Shown: one piece after another, positions 1 to 11,552 of the stretch
Numbering within the stretch: the stretch's first letter is position 1
Layout of the letters: each line of letters starts with the position of its first letter
Assembly (NCBI GenBank): GCA_024681475.1
Contig: JAILAT010000035.1
Location: 1 to 64,000, forward strand
Length of the DNA: 64,000 nucleotides
Direction: 5' to 3'
Source: Bacteroidales bacterium
GTDB lineage: Bacteria > Bacteroidota > Bacteroidia > Bacteroidales > P3
Program-made: the position numbers and the translations under genes
The notes under the pieces: model-generated
Databases searched by the model: none
Told to the model about the DNA's origin: nothing
The model's input: the letters and a program-made list of their open reading frames with translations, nothing else

Positions 1-154
1 CTACGCCGCCATCGGCGCCTCCAGCTTCCAGGCCACCGCCACCTACAGCAGCCACGCCGCCAACCTCCTGCCCGTGCTCATCACACGCTTCCCCGCCAAC
101 GTCCGCATCAAGGAGGTACGGCCCCCGCAAGTGCAATACACCGTCATCAAATGA
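1..154 (+). CDS. C-terminal end of a YbbR-like domain protein (partial)
   Basis: Only the last 50 codons are in the window (reading frame starts at base 2, TGA at 152-154). The peptide ends in a beta-rich stretch with NVRIKEVRPPQVQYTVIK, which resembles the last strand of YbbR domains, where a V-x-Y motif is common. The stop overlaps the coaE start in an ATGA junction, so the two are translationally coupled. A YbbR-like gene directly upstream of coaE is a common arrangement in Bacteroidetes, and that context supports the call as much as the sequence does. Family function is poorly defined (CdaR-like proteins regulate a diadenylate cyclase in Firmicutes). Confidence 0.6.
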   Translation, partial: YAAIGASSFQATATYSSHAANLLPVLITRFPANVRIKEVRPPQVQYTVIK

Positions 155-762
155 ACACCCTCACCGCCCCCACCTCCTCTCGTCCGCGCATCGTCGGCCT
201 CACCGGTGGCATAGGCTCCGGCAAGACCACCGTCCTGCAGCTCTTCTCCGCACTCGGCGTCCCCTGCCTCCAGGCCGACAGGCAGGCCGCCCTCTACTAC
301 CGGCAGGACGACTTCCTCCTCGACATTCGCCGCCTCTTCGGCGACAGCGTCTTCAACGGCTCCGTCGTCGACAAGCGCGCCATAGCCAGCATCGTCTTCA
401 ACGACCCCCACATGCTCGCCCGCCTCAACGCGCTCATCCACCCCCGCGTGGCCCGCGACCTCCACCGCTGGTGCCGCCTCCAGCACGCCCCCTACGTCAT
501 CTTCGAGTCCGCCATCCTCTACGAGTCGGGCCTCCACACCGACGTCGACGCCGTCGTCGCCGTCTACCTCGACAAGGCCGAACGCCTCCGCCGCCTCCAG
601 CTACGCGACCACACCTCCCCGCACGAGCTCGAAGCACGCATGCGCAACCAGCTCAGCCCCGAAGAACTCTTGGACCGCGCCGACTACGTCATCCTCAACT
701 ACGAAGGCAACCCCCGCCAGCGACAGGTGACCACCATCCACAACCGCCTGCTGCTCCTGTAG
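151..762 (+). CDS. coaE: Dephospho-CoA kinase
   Basis: Cytosolic kinase for the last step of coenzyme A synthesis, phosphorylating the 3'-hydroxyl of dephospho-CoA with ATP. The 203-residue product has the usual length. It carries a P-loop near the N-terminus (GLTGGIGSGKTT, about residues 17-28), then the conserved LQADRQA segment, the IHPRV motif in the middle and the family's LRRLQLRD region near residue 150. The start ATG overlaps the upstream YbbR-like stop by four bases (ATGA). About twelve residues precede the P-loop segment, slightly more than in many homologues, but no closer start fits the overlap better. A spacer of 188 bases follows before the next gene. Confidence 0.96.
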   Translation: MNTLTAPTSSRPRIVGLTGGIGSGKTTVLQLFSALGVPCLQADRQAALYYRQDDFLLDIRRLFGDSVFNGSVVDKRAIASIVFNDPHMLARLNALIHPRVARDLHRWCRLQHAPYVIFESAILYESGLHTDVDAVVAVYLDKAERLRRLQLRDHTSPHELEARMRNQLSPEELLDRADYVILNYEGNPRQRQVTTIHNRLLLL

Positions 763-900
763 CACCATCACCCCGACCTCCTTTTTTCGTCTGTCCTCAA
801 TTGTCCACTCCGTTTTTCTCTCGGCGAACAGCCGGGCTGCTGCCCATCGGCTCCGCTTCTGACGTGGTGTGATATAGAAAAAATCGCACTGGGGTTACAA

Positions 901-908
901 TAAATTTG
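901..908 (+). promoter_or_regulatory. Bacteroidetes -7 box before the GH3/serine hydrolase gene
   Basis: TAAATTTG matches the Bacteroidetes -7 consensus TAnnTTTG and lies 42 bases before the ATG, in an AT-rich stretch within otherwise GC-rich DNA. No clear TTTG -33 box is found at the right distance, so this is a partial match. Confidence 0.45.
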
Positions 909-950
909 TAATATTTATGTTATGGGTGTAAAATTATTATTTTTCGCATC

Positions 951-3911
<2,961 letters not shown>

Positions 3912-3918
3912 AGAAAAC

Positions 3919-5001
3919 TCACCGCCCCACTCTGACGCGGGGGTCAAGGATGCCGTAAAGGATGTCTACGACAATATTGATCAGCACCAGAAGGATGCAG
4001 ACAAACAGCAGCACACCCATCACGACAGGAAAATCGTATTTCTCCAGGCCGTCGACGATGACAACACCCATGCCCTTCCAGTCGAAGACATACTCCACAA
4101 AGACCGCGCCGGCCAGCAGGCCTGCAAACCAGCCCGATGCCGAGGTGACAATGGGGTTGAGCGCATTGCGCAGGGCATGACGGAAGACGACACGGCGATA
4201 GGGCATCCCTTTGGCCCGGGCTGTACGGACATAATCCTGCGACAGGGCATCGAGCATCGAACTTTTGGTGAGCTGCACGAGCACCGCCAGCGGACGTATG
4301 CCGAGGGTGATGGCCGGCAGGATGAGGTTCTTCAGGTCGAGATACTCGCCGCAGCCGTAGTCATCGACGGTGAAGAGGTTGCCAAACATATTGAGATGGG
4401 TGACATTGCCTAGCACATAGGCGAAGAACCAGGCGATAAGGATGGCGGCAAAGAAGGAAGGCAACGACATCCCCATGGTCGAGAGAAAAAGCGTCAGCCG
4501 GTCGATCCAAGTATCTTTATACAAGGCACATATCACGCCAAGGATGATACCCAGCACCACAGCGATGGTCATGGCTGTGACAGCCAGCACTGCCGTCTGT
4601 GGAAAAGCAGTGGCGATGATGTCGGTCACCTTGCGTTTGCTCTGGTAGGAGCGACGCAGATATGGCGCCTTGAGCACCAGCGAATGCTCATCGCCGCGAG
4701 CCAACGTCTGGTAAGGGCTGTACTTCTCGGGAGCCAGATACCAATAGCTCTCCTCATCGCTATTGTTATGGAACGATATGGGCGACAAGTCGTTAAGATA
4801 AGCCAAATACTGTTTGGCGACAGGCTGGTCGCTGCCCAGGTCGCGACGTATCATCTCAATACTCTCGGCGTCGGCACGCTGGCCCAGCATCATGCGCGCC
4901 GGGTCGCCAGGAAGGATGTTGAACAAAAAGAACACCAGCGTCACCACGCCAAGAATGACGAGGAAACCGTAGAGAATCTTTTGTCCGATATAGCGCCACA
5001 T
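3919..5001 (-). CDS. OppB/DppB-type ABC transporter permease
   Basis: Inner-membrane permease of a peptide/nickel-type ABC importer, 360 residues with about six membrane segments. The N-terminus (ILYGFLVILGVVTLVFFL, then NILPGDPARMMLGQRA) is typical of DppB. The EAA loop that contacts the ATPase is present (DYVRTARAKGMPYRRVVFRH, about residues 265-284). Partner permease, binding protein and ATPase genes are not adjacent. It starts 18 bases after tsaB and is the last gene of a minus-strand block. A roughly 60-residue insertion after the first membrane segment (around 70-130) is larger than in E. coli DppB. The substrate cannot be inferred here. Confidence 0.88.
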   Translation of the reverse strand: MWRYIGQKILYGFLVILGVVTLVFFLFNILPGDPARMMLGQRADAESIEMIRRDLGSDQPVAKQYLAYLNDLSPISFHNNSDEESYWYLAPEKYSPYQTLARGDEHSLVLKAPYLRRSYQSKRKVTDIIATAFPQTAVLAVTAMTIAVVLGIILGVICALYKDTWIDRLTLFLSTMGMSLPSFFAAILIAWFFAYVLGNVTHLNMFGNLFTVDDYGCGEYLDLKNLILPAITLGIRPLAVLVQLTKSSMLDALSQDYVRTARAKGMPYRRVVFRHALRNALNPIVTSASGWFAGLLAGAVFVEYVFDWKGMGVVIVDGLEKYDFPVVMGVLLFVCILLVLINIVVDILYGILDPRVRVGR

Positions 5002-5019
5002 AAGGTTGGGTATTAGTGC

Positions 5020-5709
5020 TTACTGTTTTGTTCTAAGGCCATGGACTTCCGACTTTTTCGCCACGAAATCCTTGAGATAGAAGGGCTCGAAATAGGCCAC
5101 ATCTTCGGTGTCGCCAGCCTTGAGCTTCTGCTCGGCCAACAGCGACATACCCGCAGCATTGACAACAAAGGAGCTGTCGTACAATGCATTGCGGTGAGTA
5201 CCCAACAACGGCTGGGTCTTGGCAGCACCATCGCCGATGAAGACTACAGGGTGGTTGTCGAGCCACTGGTCGTAGAGGCCCGGCTCAATGATGTCGGCCG
5301 CCGTATCACGCAGCTGCGCGTCGCGGCTGAAGAGCGCCGTGTAGCATTCCAGACGGCGAGCATCAATCATAGGGCAGACAAGGCCATCATATTCAGGGTG
5401 TTGCATATAGTACCATGCCGCCATGCTTTGCAGCGTGGGCACAGCCAACAGCGGAATGTCGAGACCATAGCAGAGACCTTTGGCGCTGCTCACACCGATT
5501 CTCAGCCCCGTGTAGGACCCCGGCCCCGAAGAGACGCAGACGGCATCGGGTCGCTGGGGGCTCTCGGCAAGCAACTCTTTGACAAACACCGCCAAACGCG
5601 ACGAATGGGCGTTAGGCTCATCACTCTCACGGCTCGCCACGATGTGCCGGTCTTGCAGCATGGCCACAGAACAGACCTGTGTGGCTGTTTCCAAAAGCAG
5701 TATGGTCAT
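5020..5709 (-). CDS. tsaB: tRNA threonylcarbamoyladenosine biosynthesis protein TsaB
   Basis: Cytosolic ASKHA-fold protein that forms a heterodimer with TsaD in N6-threonylcarbamoyladenosine synthesis on ANN-decoding tRNAs. The 229-residue product opens with LLLETATQVCSVA and has VSSGPGSYTGLRIGVSSAKG around residues 60-79, both diagnostic for TsaB, followed by PLLAVPTLQSMA. It starts four bases after the upstream lipoprotein gene, so the two are probably cotranscribed. Confidence 0.95.
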   Translation of the reverse strand: MTILLLETATQVCSVAMLQDRHIVASRESDEPNAHSSRLAVFVKELLAESPQRPDAVCVSSGPGSYTGLRIGVSSAKGLCYGLDIPLLAVPTLQSMAAWYYMQHPEYDGLVCPMIDARRLECYTALFSRDAQLRDTAADIIEPGLYDQWLDNHPVVFIGDGAAKTQPLLGTHRNALYDSSFVVNAAGMSLLAEQKLKAGDTEDVAYFEPFYLKDFVAKKSEVHGLRTKQ

Positions 5710-5713
5710 CTTC

Positions 5714-6529
5714 TCAATGTTTAAACCAATAATGGTACAATGCCGACTTCTTGTTCATGTATTTCTCCAACTGGTAGCTGGGTATGCGCACCTCAATGCC
5801 TTCACCATCGTTGTAATAGCCTAGCTCATAGGGGTCGTAGTGATAGACCAGCTCGTCGGCCCGCACCTCAAAATTGCCGTTGGGCAGCATTTCCTTGATG
5901 TCCGTCACATAGTCTTCCTCATTCACCTCGGCCTTACGGCAGGCAGTCACGAAGTTCTGCTGGATGATTTCGGCAATGGCACGCTCGTTCTCCTCAGTGA
6001 AATCGAAGATATCCTCTTCCTCGAGCAGCCGACCTGTCTTGCGGTCGTAGAGCAGGAAAAACTGACCGTTCATCGGGTGGATATATCCTGTCCATTCATC
6101 TGTCGTGCAGCTATATACCACCAGCTCTTTGGCCACCAGCACCACACAGCCCTGCCATTTCATGTACCAGTCAAGGTACGTGGTGTCGAGCTCGCCATCG
6201 TGATCATTCAAAATCTTGGACAACAGAAGGTCGCAATAGTCGTGAAGCGCCTCGTCGGGCTCAGTACCCTCCACATAGTAGGGCACCAGCAAGAGATGCA
6301 TCAGACTGCTGCGCATAGTGTCGACAGCGGCACGTTCAGACTTCGAAAGGCCGTCGTCTACAGGCAGTTGCATCTTGAGAGAGAAGCAGAAATCCACCGT
6401 ATCGGGATTGGTGTCGATGGGGTTATAGTCATACTCATAGAGATGGAACATAAGCGAATGCTCCTTCTCCCTGCAGCTCACCAACAACAGGGTCGCCGCA
6501 ACAAGCATCACTGGCAATAATCGTTTCAT
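5714..6529 (-). CDS. RsiV/DUF3298-like lipoprotein
   Basis: Predicted lipoprotein of 271 residues. MKRLLPVMLVAATLLLVSC is a clear lipoprotein signal ending in a lipobox Cys. An alternative start six codons upstream (6547) gives an extended n-region. The body has a two-part layout typical of RsiV-like (DUF3298) proteins: an N-terminal half with long helices, and a C-terminal half including GQFFLLYDRKTGRLLEEEDIF and ADELVYHYDPYELGYYNDG. Some family members bind lysozyme and act as anti-sigma factors. This one lacks a cytoplasmic domain, so an anti-sigma role is unlikely. It sits between lolA-like and tsaB in one block. Confidence 0.7.
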   Translation of the reverse strand: MKRLLPVMLVAATLLLVSCREKEHSLMFHLYEYDYNPIDTNPDTVDFCFSLKMQLPVDDGLSKSERAAVDTMRSSLMHLLLVPYYVEGTEPDEALHDYCDLLLSKILNDHDGELDTTYLDWYMKWQGCVVLVAKELVVYSCTTDEWTGYIHPMNGQFFLLYDRKTGRLLEEEDIFDFTEENERAIAEIIQQNFVTACRKAEVNEEDYVTDIKEMLPNGNFEVRADELVYHYDPYELGYYNDGEGIEVRIPSYQLEKYMNKKSALYHYWFKH

Positions 6530-6568
6530 TAATAGTCTCATAATCATCTGTTTTCAAGAAAAATTTCT

Positions 6569-7222
6569 TTATCGCATATCAATCACTTCCACTTTGGGAT
6601 TGCTGGCCTTGGGGAAGACAAAGTCGCTTGCCGAAGCCTTCACGCCACTCTTGAAATTACTGACAATGAATTCAGTACACGACGAGTCGTAGTTATTCAT
6701 CACCAGTTGCTTGAGCACCCCCGTATTGGTATTCACAAGCACGCGAATCTTGTAGTAGCTTTTCGACTTCTTGGGAGTGAGATCCACCACTGCCGTGCCG
6801 TCGGTCTCCTGACGGATGTATTTGGCTTTGAAATTCTTGGAATAGTTGGCCAACACGGCACCCGGGTTCATCAGGTTGTCGTCGCCCTCTTCCATGTTGT
6901 TGATCACCACTTCGTCGACCTCCTTGTTCCAATGCCACACCGCCGCGCCGTCGGAGTAGACAACATTGTCAGCGAATGTGGCGCGGTACTTGCCTTTGCT
7001 GTAGAGCACATCGGCCTTGATGCGCGACGTCTCCTTCTTGTCCTGGTCCTTCACCACCATGGTGACGGCAAAGGAGACAGCACCTTCGTTCATCTTCTGC
7101 GCAGCCTTTTTTAGCACCTTGTCGGCATTCTGGTCCACATCGCCATTGCTGGTATGGGTGATTTGTGCCGTCGCCGTGCCTGCCAGCGCAAAGAGCATCA
7201 ACGTTGCAATGATTTTCTTCAT
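6569..7222 (-). CDS. LolA-like outer-membrane lipoprotein carrier
   Basis: Periplasmic protein of 217 residues with a signal peptide (MKKIIATLMLFALAGTATAQ). The start at 7222 is chosen because it begins this signal; an upstream in-frame extension of 18 residues has no such character. The mature part has the LolA pattern: ADKVLKKAAQKMNE, repeated beta strands (VLYSKGKYRATFADNVVYSD) and AVWHWNKEVDEVVINNM. LolA shuttles lipoproteins from the inner to the outer membrane. Bacteroidetes encode several divergent LolA-like proteins, so whether this is the main carrier is not settled by sequence. It lies 37 bases downstream of folE. Confidence 0.8.
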   Translation of the reverse strand: MKKIIATLMLFALAGTATAQITHTSNGDVDQNADKVLKKAAQKMNEGAVSFAVTMVVKDQDKKETSRIKADVLYSKGKYRATFADNVVYSDGAAVWHWNKEVDEVVINNMEEGDDNLMNPGAVLANYSKNFKAKYIRQETDGTAVVDLTPKKSKSYYKIRVLVNTNTGVLKQLVMNNYDSSCTEFIVSNFKSGVKASASDFVFPKASNPKVEVIDMR

Positions 7223-7259
7223 ATCTGCATGTTTTCGTTTACAATTCAACCGGTTGTCA

Positions 7260-7868
7260 TCAGTGCAAGTCCACACCGATGATATGCATGAACTCTTCGC
7301 GGGTCTTCGAATTGTTCAGGAAAGCCCCCGTGAAGTCCGACGTGGTGGTCACCGAGTTCTGCTTCTGCACACCGCGCATCGACATGCACATGTGCTGAGC
7401 CTCGATGACGACAGCCACTCCCAAGGGTTGCAGCACATTCTGGATGCAGTCCTTGATCTGCTTCGTGAGGCGCTCCTGCACCTGCATACGACGGGCATAG
7501 GCATCCACCACGCGAGGTATCTTACTGAGACCCACGATAGTACCATTAGGAATATAAGCCACATGTGCTTTGCCGACAAAGGGCACCAAATGATGCTCGC
7601 AGAGCGAATAGAGCTCGATGTCTTTCACCACCACCATCTGCTTGTAGTCCTCATGAAACACCGCCGAGGCTAAAATTTCTTCAGGATTGAGGTCATAACC
7701 GTTGGTAAAGAAAAGCATGGCTTTGGCGATGCGCTCGGGGCTCTTCAGCAACCCTTCACGGTTGGGATCCTCGCCCAGCAGGCGGATGATTTCCTTGTAG
7801 TGCGCCGCCATTTCGCTGACACACTTTTCGTCGTATTGGTCTATTTTCAGATAACCTTTTTCTTCCAT
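7260..7868 (-). CDS. folE: GTP cyclohydrolase I
   Basis: Zinc enzyme making 7,8-dihydroneopterin triphosphate from GTP, the entry to folate (and possibly queuosine) synthesis. The 202-residue protein carries the signature [20 protein letters not shown] with the zinc-binding Cys and His, then the second block RMQVQERLT and [10 protein letters not shown] with the second zinc Cys. The start at 7868 gives [14 protein letters not shown]; the longer open frame continues into the upstream methyltransferase gene and is not used. It follows the rlmI-like gene by 37 bases. Confidence 0.96.
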   Translation of the reverse strand: MEEKGYLKIDQYDEKCVSEMAAHYKEIIRLLGEDPNREGLLKSPERIAKAMLFFTNGYDLNPEEILASAVFHEDYKQMVVVKDIELYSLCEHHLVPFVGKAHVAYIPNGTIVGLSKIPRVVDAYARRMQVQERLTKQIKDCIQNVLQPLGVAVVIEAQHMCMSMRGVQKQNSVTTTSDFTGAFLNNSKTREEFMHIIGVDLH

Positions 7869-7905
7869 GGCAAGGTTTTTATCATTAGTAGTTGTTATTG
7901 TCGTT

Positions 7906-9126
7906 TTATTGCATTTTGTCGCCCACTTCCAGCAACAAGCCTTTGAGGTACTCGCCTTCGGGATGGAAGATGGAGACGGGATGGTCCACGGCATGCGGCA
8001 GCCTGCGCACCACGCGAACCTCGCGGCCGGCATTGGCTGCTGCGGTGAAAGCCATGGTCTGGAAGTCGTCGACACTGACAGCCTGCGAGCAGCTGAAAGT
8101 GAACAACATACCACCAGGACGCAGCGCTTCCATCGCCCGCTGGTTGATTTTGCGATAGCCTTTCAGGCCCCGCTGCAGAGCGTAATGGTTTTTGGCAAAG
8201 GCAGGAGGGTCCAAAACAATGATATCGAAAGTGTTGTCCACCTCATCGAGATAGCGTAGCACATCGTCGACCACACCACGGTGGGGAGCGCCGTCACCGT
8301 AATTGAGCGCCACATTGCGATCGCAAAGGGCGATGGCTTTCTTCGAGATGTCGACCGTCTCCACGTAGCTGGCGCCGCCACGCAATGCTGCCAACGAGAA
8401 GCCACCTGTGTAGCCGAAACAGTTGAGCACCCTGCGTCCTGCCGACAGCGATCCCAGCAGCTGGCGATTCTCGCGCTGGTCGACAAAGAAGCCGGTCTTC
8501 TGGCCCTCGAAAAAGTTGATTAACATCTTGTTATCAGCCTCGCATATCTCCCACTCTTCCGGTTCTTGCCCCCACAGATAGCCATCCTGCGAAGGCGTCA
8601 GGCCCTCGCGTTCGGGCAGTGTGGCCGACGACTTGTCGAAAATGGAATGCAGTGGCAGGCGGCCTTGCAGCAGACTGACAATCAATTCGCTAAAGACATG
8701 GAAAAGGCGATGCATACCCACACTGTGGGCCTGAAGCACCACCACACCGTTGTAGTAGTCCACAATGAGCCCTGGCAAGAAGTCGCCCTCGCCGTTGACC
8801 AGACGGAACACATTGGTATGTTGCAGATTATCGGCATTGAAGAGCCCCAGTCGTTCACGATAGGCCAGTGCCGACTCCAGACGTCTGCGCCAGAAGGCTT
8901 CGTCAATATTCACATCGTTGAAGCTCAGCACCTTGGCAACAATAGAGTCGGGCTGATAGTGCGCTGCCGCCAACCAGGTGCCGTCGGCAGCGACAATGTC
9001 CACCACGTCGCCCTCCTGAGGGCTGCCGACGATGCGTTTCACGGCTCCCGAGAAGAGCCACGGATGGCGCCGCATCAGCGATTTCTCTTTGCCGGCTTGA
9101 AGTATCAGTCGTACTCTATCGTTCAT
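7906..9126 (-). CDS. RlmI-like class I rRNA (cytosine) methyltransferase
   Basis: SAM-dependent methyltransferase of 406 residues. A PUA-like RNA-binding domain comes first ([20 protein letters not shown], about residues 8-27), then an EEHEE-type linker ([19 protein letters not shown]) and a Rossmann domain with [20 protein letters not shown] and [20 protein letters not shown]. coli RlmI makes m5C1962 in 23S rRNA, and this protein has the same domain order and length. The catalytic Cys in the C-terminal block (TFSCSQAV) is present. Function is by family; the exact target base is inferred. Confidence 0.9.
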   Translation of the reverse strand: MNDRVRLILQAGKEKSLMRRHPWLFSGAVKRIVGSPQEGDVVDIVAADGTWLAAAHYQPDSIVAKVLSFNDVNIDEAFWRRRLESALAYRERLGLFNADNLQHTNVFRLVNGEGDFLPGLIVDYYNGVVVLQAHSVGMHRLFHVFSELIVSLLQGRLPLHSIFDKSSATLPEREGLTPSQDGYLWGQEPEEWEICEADNKMLINFFEGQKTGFFVDQRENRQLLGSLSAGRRVLNCFGYTGGFSLAALRGGASYVETVDISKKAIALCDRNVALNYGDGAPHRGVVDDVLRYLDEVDNTFDIIVLDPPAFAKNHYALQRGLKGYRKINQRAMEALRPGGMLFTFSCSQAVSVDDFQTMAFTAAANAGREVRVVRRLPHAVDHPVSIFHPEGEYLKGLLLEVGDKMQ

Positions 9127-9165
9127 GACATCAAACTATGGTTCAAACAACTATTTTGCTTTACT

Positions 9166-9810
9166 TCAAGCTTTCATTTTGGCGATGGTCTCGGCGGGAT
9201 TATCCGATTTGAACACCGCGTTGCCGGCCACCAGCACATCGGCGCCAGCCTCGTAAAGCAGCGGTGCGTTGTCGAGATTGACACCACCGTCCACCTCGAT
9301 GAGACACTGCGGATTCTTGCGGTCGCAGAGGGCACGCAGTTGGCGTACCTTGGCATAGGTGTTCTCAATGAATTTTTGGCCGCCGAAGCCGGGGTTGACC
9401 GACATAAGCAGCACCAGGTCACACACTTGTATGATGTCCTCGAGCAGCGAAACCGGGGTGTGCGGATTCAGCACCGTGCCGCATTGCATGCCGGCATCCT
9501 TGATGGCGTGCAAAGTGCGGTCGAGATGGGTGCAAGCCTCGTAGTGCACCGTCAGGATATCGGCGCCAGCAGCCTTGAAGTCAGCCACATAGCGACCAGG
9601 ATCCATAATCATCAGGTGCACATCCAGCGGCTTGGTGGCGTGCTTGCGAATGTGCTTGATGACAGGCTGTCCGAAAGAGATGTTCGGCACAAAAATGCCG
9701 TCCATCACGTCAACATGGAGCCAGTCGCACTGGCTGTTGTTGAGCATCTCTATGTCGCGCTGCAGGTTGCCGAAGTCGGCAGAAAGCAGCGAAGGGGAAA
9801 CTAGTTTCAT
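9166..9810 (-). CDS. rpe: Ribulose-phosphate 3-epimerase
   Basis: TIM-barrel metal enzyme interconverting ribulose-5-phosphate and xylulose-5-phosphate in the pentose phosphate pathway. The 214-residue protein has the expected length and motifs: VSPSLLSADFGNLQRDI at the N-terminus with the first catalytic Asp region, WLHVDVMDGIFVPNISFG, LDVHLMI, LLMSVNPGFGGQKFIENT and the phosphate-binding IEVDGGVNLDNAP, then ADVLVAGNAVF. It starts 21 bases after yitT's stop in the same direction. Confidence 0.97.
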   Translation of the reverse strand: MKLVSPSLLSADFGNLQRDIEMLNNSQCDWLHVDVMDGIFVPNISFGQPVIKHIRKHATKPLDVHLMIMDPGRYVADFKAAGADILTVHYEACTHLDRTLHAIKDAGMQCGTVLNPHTPVSLLEDIIQVCDLVLLMSVNPGFGGQKFIENTYAKVRQLRALCDRKNPQCLIEVDGGVNLDNAPLLYEAGADVLVAGNAVFKSDNPAETIAKMKA

Positions 9811-9831
9811 GAATTGGAATGTCTTATGTTG

Positions 9832-10728
9832 TTACATTTTAAGTTTGTCGAAGTTGCGGCCATAGACGCCCTGGGTCTTGGAAACCGAGATGAAAGCGTT
9901 GTCGTCGATGCGGTGGATGAGCTGCATGACGTTGGGCTTGTCGGTCTTGTGGACCATGACGATCAGCACCTGCTGTTGCTGGTGGCTGAAGCCGCCCTCG
10001 CCGTCGAGAAGCGTCACACCACGGCCGATCTCCTTGGTGATAGCATCGCTTATCTCTTTGTTTTTCTGCGAGAAAACAAGAATCTGGTAACTCTGTCTGT
10101 TGCCGTCGAGCACCATGTCGAGCACGTATGTCATCGTCACCATCACCACGTAGCCGAACACAACATTCTCAATCTTTCCCGACACGAAGTAGGAGCTTCC
10201 GATGATAATGATGTCAAGATACATGATAACCTTGCCCGGCGAGATGTTGTAATATTTCGAAAGGATGAGGGCGATGATGTCGGTGCCGCCGCTGTTGCCG
10301 CCCATGGCGAAAGTCAATCCGATGCCGGCGCCGCACACTGCGCCGCCGATGATGGCACACATGAAGCCCCCGAACTGGGTAACATCAAAAGGCCAGTTGG
10401 GGCGCATGCCGAAGCCCAGCACCTGCTGCCACAGGATAAAGAAGAGCGACGAGGCGATGATGCCGTAGATGGTGTTGGCGCCGAACTTGGAGCCCAGAAC
10501 CTTGAAACCGATAATCACAAGGATGGCATTGATAATCAAATTCATCACACCGATAGGCAGATGCAGACCCAACGCATAGTAGAGCACCGACGACATACCG
10601 CTGACGCCACCGCCGACAATCTTCGAGGGCAACATCAACGTGGACCATGCGAAGGTGTACGAGGCTATGCCAAAGGTTATCAGCACATAGGAGAGGATAA
10701 TTCTGGATTTCTTTTTAAAGATATGCAT
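9832..10728 (-). CDS. YitT family membrane protein (DUF161/DUF2179)
   Basis: Inner-membrane protein of 298 residues with about five hydrophobic segments in the first 200 residues (the first near ILSYVLITFGIASYTFAWS) and a soluble DUF2179 domain at the C-terminus (YQILVFSQKNKEISDAITKE, ending VSKTQGVYGRNFDKLKM). Glycine-rich motifs such as MGGNSGGTDIIALILSKYY and ICAIIGGAVCGAG-like stretches are typical of the YitT family. Its biochemical role is unknown. It lies between yggS and rpe with short spacers. Confidence 0.9.
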   Translation of the reverse strand: MHIFKKKSRIILSYVLITFGIASYTFAWSTLMLPSKIVGGGVSGMSSVLYYALGLHLPIGVMNLIINAILVIIGFKVLGSKFGANTIYGIIASSLFFILWQQVLGFGMRPNWPFDVTQFGGFMCAIIGGAVCGAGIGLTFAMGGNSGGTDIIALILSKYYNISPGKVIMYLDIIIIGSSYFVSGKIENVVFGYVVMVTMTYVLDMVLDGNRQSYQILVFSQKNKEISDAITKEIGRGVTLLDGEGGFSHQQQQVLIVMVHKTDKPNVMQLIHRIDDNAFISVSKTQGVYGRNFDKLKM

Positions 10729-10756
10729 CGTATTGTTGCTTTTAATTTGTTATGTT

Positions 10757-11440
10757 CTAATCGTTTACAGGCACGCCATATTGACGGGCGCCGAAAATGG
10801 CCGACCCCACACGCACCAGCGTGGAGCCCTCCTCGATGGCGACGGGATAGTCGCCGCTCATTCCCATGGAACGCTCACGGAACGCATCGCTGGCGGCAAA
10901 GAACTCCTGCTTCAGGGTGTCGAAAATGTCTTTCAGGTTGGCAAATTCGCGGCGCACCTGATCCATGTCGTCGGTGTTGGAAGCCATGCCCATCACGCCG
11001 ACGATGCGCACCGACTGCAGCTGCTGGTATTCAGGCGATTGCAGCAACTGGCGGGCCTCGTCGAGATTGAGGCCGAACTTGGTCTCCTCGGTGGCTATGT
11101 GGAATTGCAACAAGCAGTCGATCACACGGTTATGCTTTGCAGCCTCCTTGTTCACGGCCTGGAGCAACGCCAGCGAGTCGATGCTGTGGATGAGGCTCAC
11201 AAAGGGTGCTATGTACTTGATTTTGTTGGTCTGCAGGTGACCGATGAAGTGCCACTCGATATCCTCGGGCAGGAGTGCGTGCTTGTCGCGCATCTCAAGA
11301 GCCTTGTTCTCGCCGAAGAGGCGCTGGCCAGCGTCGTAAGCTTCGCGGAGCATCTCAACGGGCTTGGTCTTCGAGACGGCGATAAGTCTCACATTTTCAG
11401 GCAGCTGTTTTATTATCTGTTGTATATTGTCCGCTATCAT
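10757..11440 (-). CDS. YggS family PLP-binding protein
   Basis: Cytosolic pyridoxal-phosphate homeostasis protein (PLPBP/YggS family), 227 residues. The PLP-binding Lys lies in RLIAVSKTKPVEM, and the family motifs GENKALEM, WHFIGHLQTNKIK and MGMSGDYPVAIEEGSTLVRVGSAIFG are all visible. The start is set at 11440 (MIADNIQQII). The open frame extends further upstream but runs into topB on the other strand and lacks family sequence. It is the first gene of the nine-gene minus-strand block and is divergent from topB. Confidence 0.95.
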   Translation of the reverse strand: MIADNIQQIIKQLPENVRLIAVSKTKPVEMLREAYDAGQRLFGENKALEMRDKHALLPEDIEWHFIGHLQTNKIKYIAPFVSLIHSIDSLALLQAVNKEAAKHNRVIDCLLQFHIATEETKFGLNLDEARQLLQSPEYQQLQSVRIVGVMGMASNTDDMDQVRREFANLKDIFDTLKQEFFAASDAFRERSMGMSGDYPVAIEEGSTLVRVGSAIFGARQYGVPVND

Positions 11441-11552
11441 AATAATGTTATTACCTAATAACAACGACGAAGAACAAATAATATTTTCCCGACACAATAT
11501 TTTTTTTTCCTCATCGTTTAAAGCAACAGACAACGAATAAGTCAAGACAGAG